From JBDKTH01 sp964558295 (lineage in GTDB: Bacteria; Planctomycetota; Planctomycetia; Pirellulales; Thermoguttaceae), in NCBI GenBank assembly GCA_964558295.1, contig CAZLDQ010000047.1:1-31689 (forward strand): a stretch of DNA of 31,689 bases, read 5' to 3'. The position numbers and the translations under genes are program-made. The notes below the pieces were generated by a model. It was not told where the DNA came from, did not search any database, and worked only from the letters and a program-made list of their open reading frames with translations. Shown one piece after another: positions 1 to 8,501 of the stretch; within the stretch, counting starts at the first letter, position 1; each line of letters opens with the position of its first letter.

Positions 1-74
1 CCCGCCTTGTTCCACCCCATCTTTGCCAGGTAGCACGCACAATTTCAGGGACGACGAAGTATGGATCAACCCTC

Positions 75-236
75 CGGCCGACTCGCCGCCGGCAAGGAAC
101 TCATCCCACCAGCGATACAATGTCTGCTCCGAAATCCGTACCGTCGTGCCAGCACCGCCCCTTGTTCCGCTCGACGCAACACCCCCAACACCGCCTCCTG
201 GCGGGCCGAAACGTCCAACCCCGATCGCTTGCCCAT
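75..236 (-). pseudogene. Transposase N-terminal fragment, frameshifted
   Basis: The reading frame starts at an ATG at 236 with a good Shine-Dalgarno (AAAGGAG, about 7 bases upstream). It encodes a basic N-terminus (MGKRSGLDVSARQEAVL), then VLRRAEQGAVLARRYG. Near 131-137 the frame breaks. One base out of frame the text resumes as ISEQTLYRWWDEFLAGGES, which is the second half of the helix-turn-helix typical of IS3-like transposase first ORFs. A one-base deletion explains both halves. Past about position 75 the shifted frame stays open to the window edge but no longer reads like transposase, so the left boundary is probably a second break. The DDE catalytic part is absent. The IS family is an inference from the HTH alone. 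Confidence 0.6.
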
Positions 237-463
237 CTTCCAGCTCCTTTCATGGTAGAGAACTCTCATTCTACCCCGAAAGAGCCTCACTCTCGACGTT
301 TCCCAAGAACCCTCGGTTATACACTCCCGCCGTCCCCACTACCCGGCGATCAGAAATTTGTCACGCCTGCTGAAAGGACACAAGAAACGAAGGCTTCTCA
401 ATGGCTCCCAGTTGATCCTGGCCGTGACCCAAGGCGTCCCCTTCATCAATGGAATCCAATCTG

Positions 464-480
464 CCCCATCTGCAGCGGGG
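464..480. repeat. GC hairpin, copy 1 of a REP-like family
   Basis: CCCC-ATCTGCAGC-GGGG forms a short hairpin. Its core (CCCCATCTGC) recurs in altered form at 583-605 and, in inverted orientation, at 28153-28171. This suggests a small dispersed repeat rather than a gene-specific terminator. Confidence 0.4.
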
Positions 481-582
481 TGGCGTCGTTTCGGTGTTAG
501 AAACCAATGTGTACAAGTTGACAGTGCTACCCCCCTACAAAACGGGTGCGTTTCAGTCGGATGAAGCTGCTCGTGTTATAGC

Positions 583-605
583 CACCCCATCGCAAGCGGG
601 GGGTG
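583..605. repeat. GC hairpin, copy 2 of a REP-like family
   Basis: CACCCC and GGGGTG flank an 11-base loop. The core CCCCATCGCAAGCGGGG differs from the 464-480 copy by a single-base insertion and a single-base deletion. It lies about 105 bases upstream of the HtrA start, so it could also affect that gene's leader. Confidence 0.4.
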
Positions 606-710
606 CTGGGGAGCCGGTTTTTCACGCAACACATATGTTTTGGCGGCAACAAACACTGTGAGTCAGAAAGGACTAAACATTTTTTTGGCAGGTCCGTTTA
701 GGAGGCAATC

Positions 711-2267
711 ATGAAGCGAACGCTCTGGAGACTGGTCCCTGTGTGGGGGATAGTGGTGGCTCTTGTCTGTGTCTTAGGTCTTATTGGCGCCGGGTCGGTG
801 GCCATCGGCCAGAAGGCGGTCATTCCGACGTTGGCGACTAAGGCGGAAAAGAACGCCCAGCATGGAGCGGGATACGCCAAGACACTCTCGGCCGCGTTTC
901 GTGAGGCTTCGGGCCAAGTCTTGCCCGCGGTCGTAATGATCACGGTGACTCCCGAAGTGGCCCAAGGCGAACAAGAGGAGGAGTTGACGGTCCCCAAGGG
1001 GTTTGATGAGTTCTTCTTTGGCGATCTATTTAACAACCAGCCCGAGCTTCGCCGGTTTTTCGAACAGGTTCCCCGAGGCCGAAGCCATCGCTTCGGCGCA
1101 CGTGGGATGGGCTCAGGTGTGATCATCGACGCATCCGGGATTATCTTGACAAACAATCATGTCGTGGCTGGGGGTGGCAAAATCACGGTTCAATTGCATG
1201 ATGGTCGCGAGTTCGAGGCGGCCGAAGTGAAGTGTGATCCGAAAACCGATTTAGCAATCGTGCGAGTTGATGGGGCCCAGTCCTTGCACGCCGCCCGGCT
1301 TGGCGATAGCGACCAAGTTGAAGTGGGTGATTGGGTCTTGGCCTTGGGCCAACCCTTTGGTCTGGAGGGAACTGTGACCGCCGGCATTATCAGTGCCAAA
1401 GGGCGAGGCTTGGGGATAGCCGACCGTGAAAGCTTCTTGCAAACCGACGCCTCGATCAACCCTGGCAATAGTGGTGGTCCGTTGGTCAATCTCGACGGTG
1501 AGGTGATCGGCATCAACACGGCCATCTCGTCGAACACGGGGGCCAATCAAGGGGTTGGTTTTGCGGTGCCTGTCAATCTGGCCAGATGGGTGGCCCAACA
1601 ACTGATCCAGAGTGGTACCGTACATCGAGCCTATTTGGGCGTGATGATTCAGCCTGTTACCCAACAACTGGCTGATCAGTTCGGCGTTCGGGCCAAAGAG
1701 GGGGTTGTTGTGAGCGAAGTCTTGCCCAATAGCCCAGCAGCCCATGCGGGCCTGAAGCCCGGAGACGTAATTGTCACCTTTAACGGCAATCCAGTTTCCA
1801 GCCCGAATCAACTCCAAGGCTATGTAGAACAGGCCGAGATTGACAGGCCACAGACTGTGGTGATCAAACGTGACGGAAAGTCGATGACTCTCAATGTGGT
1901 CACCCGGGAGCAGCCTTCAAAAATGGAACTGGCTCAAAAGGGTGCCTCCCGCTCTGGGAAAACCAATTCCTCGTCGCGTTTTGACAAGCTAGGGCTTGAG
2001 GTGGAGACACTTTCGCCCGAGGTCGCAGAACAATTAGAAGTCAAGGGAGATCAGGGGGTGGTGATCACTCTGGTTAAGCCAGGCAGCCTGGCAGATCTTG
2101 CCGGGTTGTCGCAGGGGATGGTGATCGCCGAGGTCAACCGCAAGCCGGTCAAATCGGTTGAGGACTTCCAGAAAATCGTCGATGACAAGACGTTGGCCAA
2201 CGGCGTCCTGCTATTGGTGCGGACGGCCGAGGGGTCACGGTACGTCGTCCTCAAGATGAGCCGTTAG
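711..2267 (+). CDS. degP: DegP/HtrA-family serine protease with two PDZ domains
   Basis: This is a periplasmic or envelope quality-control protease of family S1C that cleaves misfolded proteins. The 518 residues fit the DegP/DegQ class. Residues about 12-34 form a signal or anchor helix. The trypsin-like domain spans about 60-300, with His150 in TNNHVV, Asp180 in DPKTDLAIV and Ser254 in GNSGGP, so the catalytic triad is intact. PDZ1 is about 305-395 (YLGVMIQ, AGLKPGDVI) and PDZ2 about 425-515 (GLEVETL, LAGLSQGMVIAEVN). The acidic, Phe-rich stretch GFDEFFFGDLF near 97-107 corresponds to the DegP LA loop. The start is supported by GGAGG about 6 bases upstream of the ATG. The gene is transcribed alone and converges on the kinase gene. 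Confidence 0.95.
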   Translation: MKRTLWRLVPVWGIVVALVCVLGLIGAGSVAIGQKAVIPTLATKAEKNAQHGAGYAKTLSAAFREASGQVLPAVVMITVTPEVAQGEQEEELTVPKGFDEFFFGDLFNNQPELRRFFEQVPRGRSHRFGARGMGSGVIIDASGIILTNNHVVAGGGKITVQLHDGREFEAAEVKCDPKTDLAIVRVDGAQSLHAARLGDSDQVEVGDWVLALGQPFGLEGTVTAGIISAKGRGLGIADRESFLQTDASINPGNSGGPLVNLDGEVIGINTAISSNTGANQGVGFAVPVNLARWVAQQLIQSGTVHRAYLGVMIQPVTQQLADQFGVRAKEGVVVSEVLPNSPAAHAGLKPGDVIVTFNGNPVSSPNQLQGYVEQAEIDRPQTVVIKRDGKSMTLNVVTREQPSKMELAQKGASRSGKTNSSSRFDKLGLEVETLSPEVAEQLEVKGDQGVVITLVKPGSLADLAGLSQGMVIAEVNRKPVKSVEDFQKIVDDKTLANGVLLLVRTAEGSRYVVLKMSR

Positions 2268-2298
2268 TCGAGCGATCTGGGCGGCAGACTGCAATGGG

Positions 2299-2329
2299 CC
2301 CCTGGCAGTGGATGTTCCGCTGCCGGGGG
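2299..2329. terminator. Hairpin between convergent genes, likely bidirectional terminator
   Basis: CCCCTGGCAG and CTGCCGGGGG can form a 10-pair stem with one T-G wobble and an 11-base loop. It lies 32 bases after the HtrA stop and 29 bases after the stop of the opposing kinase gene. There is no strong T run on either side, so intrinsic termination is inferred from position and stem stability. Confidence 0.6.
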
Positions 2330-2357
2330 CGGTTTGCTCAGAGGACTTGGTTGCGTT

Positions 2358-5300
2358 CTACTGATCTAATCCGTCCAGGATCTTCTGGACGGCCTTGTCA
2401 AAGGGGAACGAGCTATAGCGGGACAATTGGCGACGTTCGACACGGATCTTCGCCCGTGTGGCCTCGTCCGTCGCATTGGTAATGCCTTTGTCGAAGCCCT
2501 CAATGCCGCTTCGAGTCCTCGCTCGCCCCTGCTCATAGAACTGCCGCGACTCTGCGCCAAGGGCAGTTACTGTTGCATCCAACTTGTCGAGGACAGCCTT
2601 GGGGGCTTGAAGATTGTCTTCCACGGCACCGGTCGCAAACTCCCGGAGTTGGCCGACCCATTGAAGCATCGCTGTCGTCTCTTGCGGAATCGCCTCACCC
2701 GCCTTTTGAGGTCGAGGCAACTTCTCGACGAGACGTTCCAAGGCTTCAACACCCTCTTTGTAGTTTCGCTTTTCGAACTCAAGCCATGCGTTGGCTTGCA
2801 ACGGAAGCAACTGATCTGGATAGGTGAGGCTCAGTTGAGTGAAGTGCTTCGAGGCTTCGTTTCGTTGCCGAGCTTTCATGAGCAGCATCCCATACAGTAG
2901 TTTTGGCTCGAGCTCTTTGCCCGCCTGCTTGTCGGCGATTGCATACTGAAGGTTTACGTCGAGCATCTCAATGCGATCTTGCTTGAGAAATGCGGCCAGG
3001 CGACGGATCGATTGCTTGGCTTCTTCCGAAAGCCGGGGGGCCGCATCGATCGGAATAAACAACTGTGGAGTCTGAGTGCGGGCAATCTCTGTGCTGGCTG
3101 ATGCCATCGTGCGTTTCAGATGGGCAAACAACTCACTTGGTTCAATTCGCAGATCACGGTTTGCATCAGCACTACCGGCATACCCTTGAGCTAGGCAATA
3201 GGCGAAGACTCCCTGCTTCTTGGCGGGCCACGTATAGCCTCGCTCCCCTGGTGAACTACTGGCAATCGCTGTGAGTTTCCGTACGGGGCTGCGTTGCCCA
3301 GGCATCTTGAGTGAATCGAGCATCTCTGCTGTGGAGGGTTGGATTCGTAGATCGCTTCCCACTCCCGCATTGCTGGTGTCCAAAAGCAGGAGTTTGCGTT
3401 CCGCCATGCAGGCTTCCAGTTGACTGACCAACCAGTGGAGACTCACACCGGCGGTTGCCATTTTCGAGAGATTGAAATTGGCCGGTGCTAGGTAAATCTT
3501 GCCGTCTTCATTCCGATACGCGTGGCCGGCGATGTAGACAATCAGTTCATCTCCCGCTTTGAGTCGGCGAAGAATCTCGGCAACTCCCTGTTCCAGCCGC
3601 ACCTGACTGGGATTCTCCAGCAGCAAGGCTTGTTCCTCGGGAAGACGATAACGCTGCACGAGCGTATTACGGAGGAGCGTTGCATCAGCCAACGGATAGG
3701 GGAGTCGGCTGAGCGATGTATCCTCGTAGTCTTGGATCCCCACGAGAATTGCCCAACGGTTCGGATCTGGCGGCCGCATGGCAGACACGGTCAGCAACTC
3801 GGGATTTTGCACACCGGGAGAATCATGGGTGATGTCGACGACGTCGCCTGGACGAAGATCCTCCAACTGGGCCGATACGCCAGCCAGCCTGATCTTGCAG
3901 TGAGGATTGACGAGGAATCGGGTGGGACGCTCCGCGCCAGCCAAGAGAATCTCCAGGGCGTTTGCCGATTCATAGACCGCACGCACGACACCGGCTTGCC
4001 CGAGGACGCGGTAGGCATCCACCCGCACGATCTGGGTATCGTGCGCCACCGTCACTTTGTCCCCCGCTTTGAGGTCCTTCGGCTTCAACCGTTGTCCTTG
4101 CATTTCGCTTCGCTGGTTGATGGTGACTATGCACTCATCCCGATACGGCAGAGTGATTAGCCTGGTAGCGGTTCCATTGGGAGCCAGGGTGAGACGCTTG
4201 TTCGCAAGATCAAGATCCCGCAACTCACCATCGACCGTTACGACACGGACAACGCTCAGGGCGGTCGCCACCTGGCCGGTCTCTTCCGAAAAGTGGCTCA
4301 CGTTGACTTGGTCGCCGATCTTCAAATCGGCAAGCTGGACAGGACGCCCGTCCAACTGATCCTGGTCGTTGAAAAGAATCTTCAAATCTTGGGGCACGCG
4401 GATCACCAGCGGGTCGCCTTGCCCGGTGGCTACGGTGATCTTTCCCTCGTCGGCCTCAATCGCCTGGAGGGTTCCTTGGTGGGTTGCTGGACGTGAGGCA
4501 AGGATGCGGGTAATGCGCCGGCCCGCCGCATTGTGCATTACCTCGATCGTCACATGATCTCCCGGCAACAGTTCTCGGAGCAACTCCACCTTGTTATTGA
4601 TCAGGACCTCGTCCCCCGATTTGAGCTTGATCTCCTCGGGCCGCCCATTGTCGCTCCGTTCGAGGATCAGGACGTGCTCTTCCATAAGCAAATTGCGGAC
4701 GACTCCTTGGAGTGGTTCCGGCGGCTTTTCCACGACCGGTTTCGTCTCGCTTGGCAGGAGCATTGCCACGCACAGAAGTAATGAGCAAGCCGAAACGCCA
4801 AGAGCACCGAATCGCAGCAAACGCTTCTTCTTGGCGGCCTCGGCTTCCTTCTCGGCCGCTGCGGCAACCAATTCATCGGGGAGGCCGGTGGTGATCGGTG
4901 CGGTGCGTAGATCATGCAACACCTCTTGGGCCGATTGATACCTCTGCATCGGGTCCTTGATCACCATGCGTTGCACAACCCGGGCAAGGTCCTGCGGCAC
5001 GCCCTCCAGCACACGGTTGATTTCCGGGAGATTTCGGTCCGGCGCGGCGTGCCACATCAGCCAGGCAATTTGGCGGTCACGACCAAAAGTGCTCAGGCCT
5101 GGGAAGAGCGTCTCAAATTGCCGCCCGCACATCAACTCATAAGCGGTAAAGCCCAATGAGTAAAGGTCGCTGGCCGGGCCCGGTGGGCCGAACTGGTAGG
5201 AGACCAATTCGGGGGCCATGTATTTCGTGGTCCCTTTCAACAGGCTGCCGGCTTCGTTGTTGGCCCGGCGAGCCAAGCCGAAGTCTCCCAGTTTGACCCG

Positions 5301-5714
5301 ATTCTGTGCGTCAACCAGCAGATTGCTCGGTTTCAGGTCGCCGTGAATTACCCCGTTGGAATGGAGGAAGTGGAGGGCATGCAAACTGCAGACGAGTACA
5401 ATCCGCAAGTAGTCCAGGTCGATTGGGTCTCCCTGCGAAAACGGCTGGAGATTGCCCCGCATCAGTTCGAGAATCAACCAACCCCGGGGGCGGACGATGT
5501 CGTAGATGGTCAGTACATTCGGGTGTTGCAGCGAGGCTAGCAACTGGGCCTCCCGCCAATATCGCTCCAACTGCCGGGGATCATTGAGATACTGCTGATG
5601 GATCTGCTTGATCGCCACTTCGCGTCCCAACTCACGATCGCGGGCGCGATAAACGCTGGCAAAGTCTCCCGTAGAAATGAGATTGATGATCTCGTATCGC
5701 AGCGCAGAATCCAT
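2358..5714 (-). CDS. Membrane Ser/Thr protein kinase fused to a caspase-like domain lacking the catalytic Cys
   Basis: Numbering is from the ATG at 5714 (1118 aa), chosen because AAAGGAATAGG precedes it; a GTG at 5747 is in frame but lacks an SD. The Hanks-type kinase spans about 5-275: Lys36 in VAIKQ, HGDLKPSN with Asp126, DFG at 144-146 and APE at 167-169, all intact. A TM helix lies at about 300-320, so the kinase should be cytoplasmic and the rest exported. Residues 330-645 contain four recurring motifs of the type L-x-x-GD-x-V (GD at 385, 467, 551 and 623). A C14 caspase-like domain covers about 654-870 (WAILVGIQDYED, YIAGHAY with His731). The expected D-x-C-H-x-G reads DTSNAG, so Ser781 replaces the catalytic Cys. 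A canonical EF-hand-like loop, DANRDLRIEPSE, is at 850-861. The tail is helical and TPR-like. The gene lies last in the Tad-oriented block. Confidence 0.9.
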   Translation of the reverse strand: MDSALRYEIINLISTGDFASVYRARDRELGREVAIKQIHQQYLNDPRQLERYWREAQLLASLQHPNVLTIYDIVRPRGWLILELMRGNLQPFSQGDPIDLDYLRIVLVCSLHALHFLHSNGVIHGDLKPSNLLVDAQNRVKLGDFGLARRANNEAGSLLKGTTKYMAPELVSYQFGPPGPASDLYSLGFTAYELMCGRQFETLFPGLSTFGRDRQIAWLMWHAAPDRNLPEINRVLEGVPQDLARVVQRMVIKDPMQRYQSAQEVLHDLRTAPITTGLPDELVAAAAEKEAEAAKKKRLLRFGALGVSACSLLLCVAMLLPSETKPVVEKPPEPLQGVVRNLLMEEHVLILERSDNGRPEEIKLKSGDEVLINNKVELLRELLPGDHVTIEVMHNAAGRRITRILASRPATHQGTLQAIEADEGKITVATGQGDPLVIRVPQDLKILFNDQDQLDGRPVQLADLKIGDQVNVSHFSEETGQVATALSVVRVVTVDGELRDLDLANKRLTLAPNGTATRLITLPYRDECIVTINQRSEMQGQRLKPKDLKAGDKVTVAHDTQIVRVDAYRVLGQAGVVRAVYESANALEILLAGAERPTRFLVNPHCKIRLAGVSAQLEDLRPGDVVDITHDSPGVQNPELLTVSAMRPPDPNRWAILVGIQDYEDTSLSRLPYPLADATLLRNTLVQRYRLPEEQALLLENPSQVRLEQGVAEILRRLKAGDELIVYIAGHAYRNEDGKIYLAPANFNLSKMATAGVSLHWLVSQLEACMAERKLLLLDTSNAGVGSDLRIQPSTAEMLDSLKMPGQRSPVRKLTAIASSSPGERGYTWPAKKQGVFAYCLAQGYAGSADANRDLRIEPSELFAHLKRTMASASTEIARTQTPQLFIPIDAAPRLSEEAKQSIRRLAAFLKQDRIEMLDVNLQYAIADKQAGKELEPKLLYGMLLMKARQRNEASKHFTQLSLTYPDQLLPLQANAWLEFEKRNYKEGVEALERLVEKLPRPQKAGEAIPQETTAMLQWVGQLREFATGAVEDNLQAPKAVLDKLDATVTALGAESRQFYEQGRARTRSGIEGFDKGITNATDEATRAKIRVERRQLSRYSSFPFDKAVQKILDGLDQ

Positions 5715-5816
5715 CAGTTCGCCTATTCCTTTGTGATTAAGCGTCACTCAATCGGCAACACCAGCCAGTTGAGTACTTGGTAGCGATGTTTGCGATACCG
5801 CAGTGTGTCGCCGGCT

Positions 5817-6689
5817 TCAATCCTCCCGTAAGAGGATGACAATTTGTTCTTCCAAGGTCTTGTCCCGCGAGGGAGTCCCTGTAACCGTATCGAATGGGCC
5901 CCGCTCAGCTTGCAGCAGGTCAAGTACTTGGCGGTACAACTTCCGTTCGGTGGCTCGATCCCCTCGAGTATGAGCTCGCTGGGCGTCGCGCAGGTAGATT
6001 TGATATCGTTCCAGCGGTGCACGACTGTCAAGGCTCGAAAAGTACTCCTCCTCAATGACCCGCCGGGCCCTCCACTTGGCCACATTCTGCTCTGGGGGAG
6101 AAGGATCGGCATCAACGAGAACTAGCATAACCGATGTTGCTATGCTCAGGCAAATCACTCCCACAAGGATTAACGGGTTGCGGCTCGTCGTCTTCTCCGA
6201 CCTTTGCTTGGCGTCTGCTTGGTTCGATTCGGTTAGGTGGAGATCGGGAAGTTTTCCGTCGGCGTTGAGGGTAAGGGGAGACCGAGCCGCCTCCGTCGTG
6301 ATGAAACGAGCCACCTTGGGCTGAGAGGCCGCAGGCGGGAGGGATGCCGGTGCCGTGGCAGATCTGGTGGGTGGTGGCTGCGACGAGGATCGTTCCGGAA
6401 TTGACGGTTGCTGGAGAGTCCCCACAACCCCGGGAGGCAAGTGCAATGGGGTGGTTAGAGGGGGGGACGCGGTTGGAGGCACTGGACTCCCCGGAGGAGG
6501 TGGGACCGCCGGGCGTGGAGGCGGAGCCGCCATTTCCGGTGAGCCTCCGCTACTTGTCCCGGTGCCTGCCATGCTCTTGGGAACCAGTAGCCGAGCACTG
6601 CAATAGGCACATGTGACATACGTGCCCGCCATCTTGTCGGCGACCGACTGAGTCTGCTTGCAGCGAGGGCATTCAACACGGATCGGCAT
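5817..6689 (-). CDS. Zinc-ribbon, Pro-rich, single-TM protein of unknown function
   Basis: The protein has 290 residues. Cys7, Cys10, Cys27 and Cys30 (CPRC...CAYC) form an N-terminal zinc ribbon of the kind common on planctomycete membrane proteins. Residues about 45-125 are a low-complexity Pro/Ser/Thr linker, followed by one TM helix at about 172-192 and a charged helical C-terminal part of about 95 residues. The ribbon side is therefore probably cytoplasmic. The start lies 9 bases after the TadC stop, which suggests co-transcription with the Tad genes. The kinase start is 102 bases downstream. A role as kinase partner or substrate is possible because of the Ser/Thr-rich linker, but that is inference. 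I do not recognise the C-terminal domain. Confidence 0.8.
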   Translation of the reverse strand: MPIRVECPRCKQTQSVADKMAGTYVTCAYCSARLLVPKSMAGTGTSSGGSPEMAAPPPRPAVPPPPGSPVPPTASPPLTTPLHLPPGVVGTLQQPSIPERSSSQPPPTRSATAPASLPPAASQPKVARFITTEAARSPLTLNADGKLPDLHLTESNQADAKQRSEKTTSRNPLILVGVICLSIATSVMLVLVDADPSPPEQNVAKWRARRVIEEEYFSSLDSRAPLERYQIYLRDAQRAHTRGDRATERKLYRQVLDLLQAERGPFDTVTGTPSRDKTLEEQIVILLRED

Positions 6690-6698
6690 AGCTGTTGG

Positions 6699-7646
6699 TT
6701 ACAGGAAGAAGTCAGATTGGAGGTAGTTCATCAGGAACGGCCCAAGGATGAGAAGCACCGTTGACACCATTACCAAGAGGCCGGGGAAAAGCATGTTGAC
6801 TCCTGCTTCGCCCGCCACTGTCTCTGCCCGTTGGGTGCGACGAATGCGTAATACATCGGCCTGAGCGCGGAAAATCTTGGCCAACGGAGTACCGAGTTGC
6901 TCACCTTGGATGATCGATCCGATGATGCTGGTAATCTCATCGTCGCGCAAACGATCACGCATCGCATGGAACGCCTCAATCCGGGTCTTGCCCAGGCTCA
7001 TGTCAGCTAATACGCGCCCAAACTCCTGGGCGACCGGATGTCCCTGGAATTCGCCGACTGCCTGAGATAAGGCATTGAGGAAACTTGCGCCCGATTCCAT
7101 TAGCAGCGTCAGCAGGTCGAGCAGAAAGGGCAGCCGTTGTTTGATCAGTCGGAGCCTGGTAGCTGCCTGACGTGCCAGGCGGTAACGCAGGGCCCACACA
7201 GTTCCCATTGCGCTGAGGACAGCGAGCAGTAGTCCGTTCATCACCCCAAACGTGCCCACCAGCAGATAAGCAAACAGCGGCGTCAGACACAGGGCAAACA
7301 CTTCTGCACGGCCGAGATACTCTTCCGCCAGCCAAGACCGTGCCAAGCCGGCGGCCTGGATCTCTCGCTGGATGTTCGCGAGGCTGTCTCGGAACATGAT
7401 CCGATTGACACGGGCAAAGAGCTGGATTAACGGCTGGAAAAGACGATAGAAGACGTCATTGCGTCGCAGATCGTTGATCCGGCTGACGTCATACCGCCAT
7501 TCGTCCCCTTGCTGCAGATCCTCGCTGGCCAGGGCCGTGACAATCCAGCGAGCTAGAAGAAACACGCTGGTGCCTATCATTAGGCAAGCCGCAGCCAGAA
7601 GACCGAGTGCTGCGGATGAAGTTGACGCCGCCAGTGGAAAAGTCAT
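6699..7646 (-). CDS. tadC: Tad inner-membrane platform protein TadC (T2SSF)
   Basis: TadC pairs with TadB as the inner-membrane platform driven by the CpaF/TadA ATPase. The 315 residues match the family length. There is an N-terminal TM segment at about 10-35, two central TM helices at about 115-150, and the T2SSF domain at about 165-290 (LPFLLDLLTLLMESGASF, then GEQLGTPL, then RAQADVLRIRRTQRAE). A final TM helix is followed by a short tail. The start is 3 bases from the TadB stop, with GGAG about 9 bases upstream overlapping the end of tadB, so translation is probably coupled. Assignment as TadC rather than TadB rests on its position after TadB and on the C-terminal sequence. Confidence 0.9.
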   Translation of the reverse strand: MTFPLAASTSSAALGLLAAACLMIGTSVFLLARWIVTALASEDLQQGDEWRYDVSRINDLRRNDVFYRLFQPLIQLFARVNRIMFRDSLANIQREIQAAGLARSWLAEEYLGRAEVFALCLTPLFAYLLVGTFGVMNGLLLAVLSAMGTVWALRYRLARQAATRLRLIKQRLPFLLDLLTLLMESGASFLNALSQAVGEFQGHPVAQEFGRVLADMSLGKTRIEAFHAMRDRLRDDEITSIIGSIIQGEQLGTPLAKIFRAQADVLRIRRTQRAETVAGEAGVNMLFPGLLVMVSTVLLILGPFLMNYLQSDFFL

Positions 7647-7649
7647 GGC

Positions 7650-8501
7650 CTAGATCTCCGGATTCAGGAGTACGCGAGCCCAGACGTAGGCGATTACGTT
7701 GAGTACGATTGCGATTGCCAACACAAAATGGCCGACCGTTTGTGTGAACAAAAGGCTCGTGTTCTCCGGATCGACGAAGTAGTAACCGGCGAGGATAAAC
7801 ACCGGGGCCATTGCCATATAAATGGCCGATTTTCTTGCCTGGGCTGTCTCCGACTCGACCTTTCGCTCCAACCGCTGCAGTTCGAGTACGGATTGAGCAA
7901 TCCGTTCGACGGTTTCATTCAGCCGCCCGCCGCTCTCGTGGCTTGCCACCATGGCCGCGGCAAACAGTGCAAAGTTCTCGCTCTTCAGCCGCTCTTTGGC
8001 CGTCAGCAGGGTTTGCTGGAGGGGCTTGCCAAGCTTGTACTCTCCGACGATCTGACGGAATTCATCGTTGATCGGCGCGGGACACTGGGCCGCAAGGATC
8101 TCCAACGCTTGGGCTAGCGACAGCCCGGCCCGGACCGCGTTGGCCAGACCGACCATCGCGTCGGCCAGTTGGTCTTCGATCTTCTGCTTGCGATGTTCCG
8201 CCATGCGACGCACAAGATACCATGGCGAGGCCAGAAGGAACACCGAAAACAATACGGCGAAAACCGGGCTATCGACCACCAGCCAGAAGGCGATAAATGT
8301 GCAAAGTGTCGCTGTCATCCAAAAGTTCAAATAGCCGCGAAGTCGGTTCGTCGACACTCGCAAGCGGCGGAGCTTCTCCGCTAGGTCGCGTTCCACCCCG
8401 TCCATCGTCTGCGTGTAGTATTCGCGGCCAAAGAACACCAGCAGGGCCACGGCCAAGCCGATGGCTATGCTGCCCAGGTATTGCTCAAGATCGGGAAACA
8501 T
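7650..8501 (-). CDS. tadB: Tad inner-membrane platform protein TadB (T2SSF)
   Basis: The 283-residue membrane protein has TM segments at about 10-25, 60-80, 82-100 and two more at the C-terminus. The T2SSF domain is central, with DQLADAMVGLANAVRAGLSL, then ESGGRLNETVERIAQSV and a basic amphipathic stretch. It is the second platform component expected next to TadC. The ATG overlaps the stop of the FHA-CpaF gene (TGATG), which indicates translational coupling and a fixed ratio to the motor ATPase. Confidence 0.92.
   Translation of the reverse strand: MFPDLEQYLGSIAIGLAVALLVFFGREYYTQTMDGVERDLAEKLRRLRVSTNRLRGYLNFWMTATLCTFIAFWLVVDSPVFAVLFSVFLLASPWYLVRRMAEHRKQKIEDQLADAMVGLANAVRAGLSLAQALEILAAQCPAPINDEFRQIVGEYKLGKPLQQTLLTAKERLKSENFALFAAAMVASHESGGRLNETVERIAQSVLELQRLERKVESETAQARKSAIYMAMAPVFILAGYYFVDPENTSLLFTQTVGHFVLAIAIVLNVIAYVWARVLLNPEI

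Larger units (their letters stand above)
237..710. other. Gene-free stretch upstream of the HtrA gene
   Basis: No reading frame here resembles a protein. The stretch holds two similar GC hairpins (464-480 and 583-605). It should also contain the HtrA promoter, but I could not pick a convincing -35/-10 pair. A T-rich run lies at about 680-687, close to the HtrA ribosome binding site. Confidence 0.5.

Noticed and set aside
464..605. A CRISPR array
   Set aside because: Only two loosely similar short hairpins are present, without regular spacers, and there are no cas genes in the window.
5744..6115. A second minus-strand frame overlapping the zinc-ribbon gene, ending in a protein-like tail (YRKHRYQVLNWLVLPIE)
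   Set aside because: Most of it lies out of frame inside a well-supported gene, has no SD and no family resemblance. The plausible tail is only about 25 residues long.
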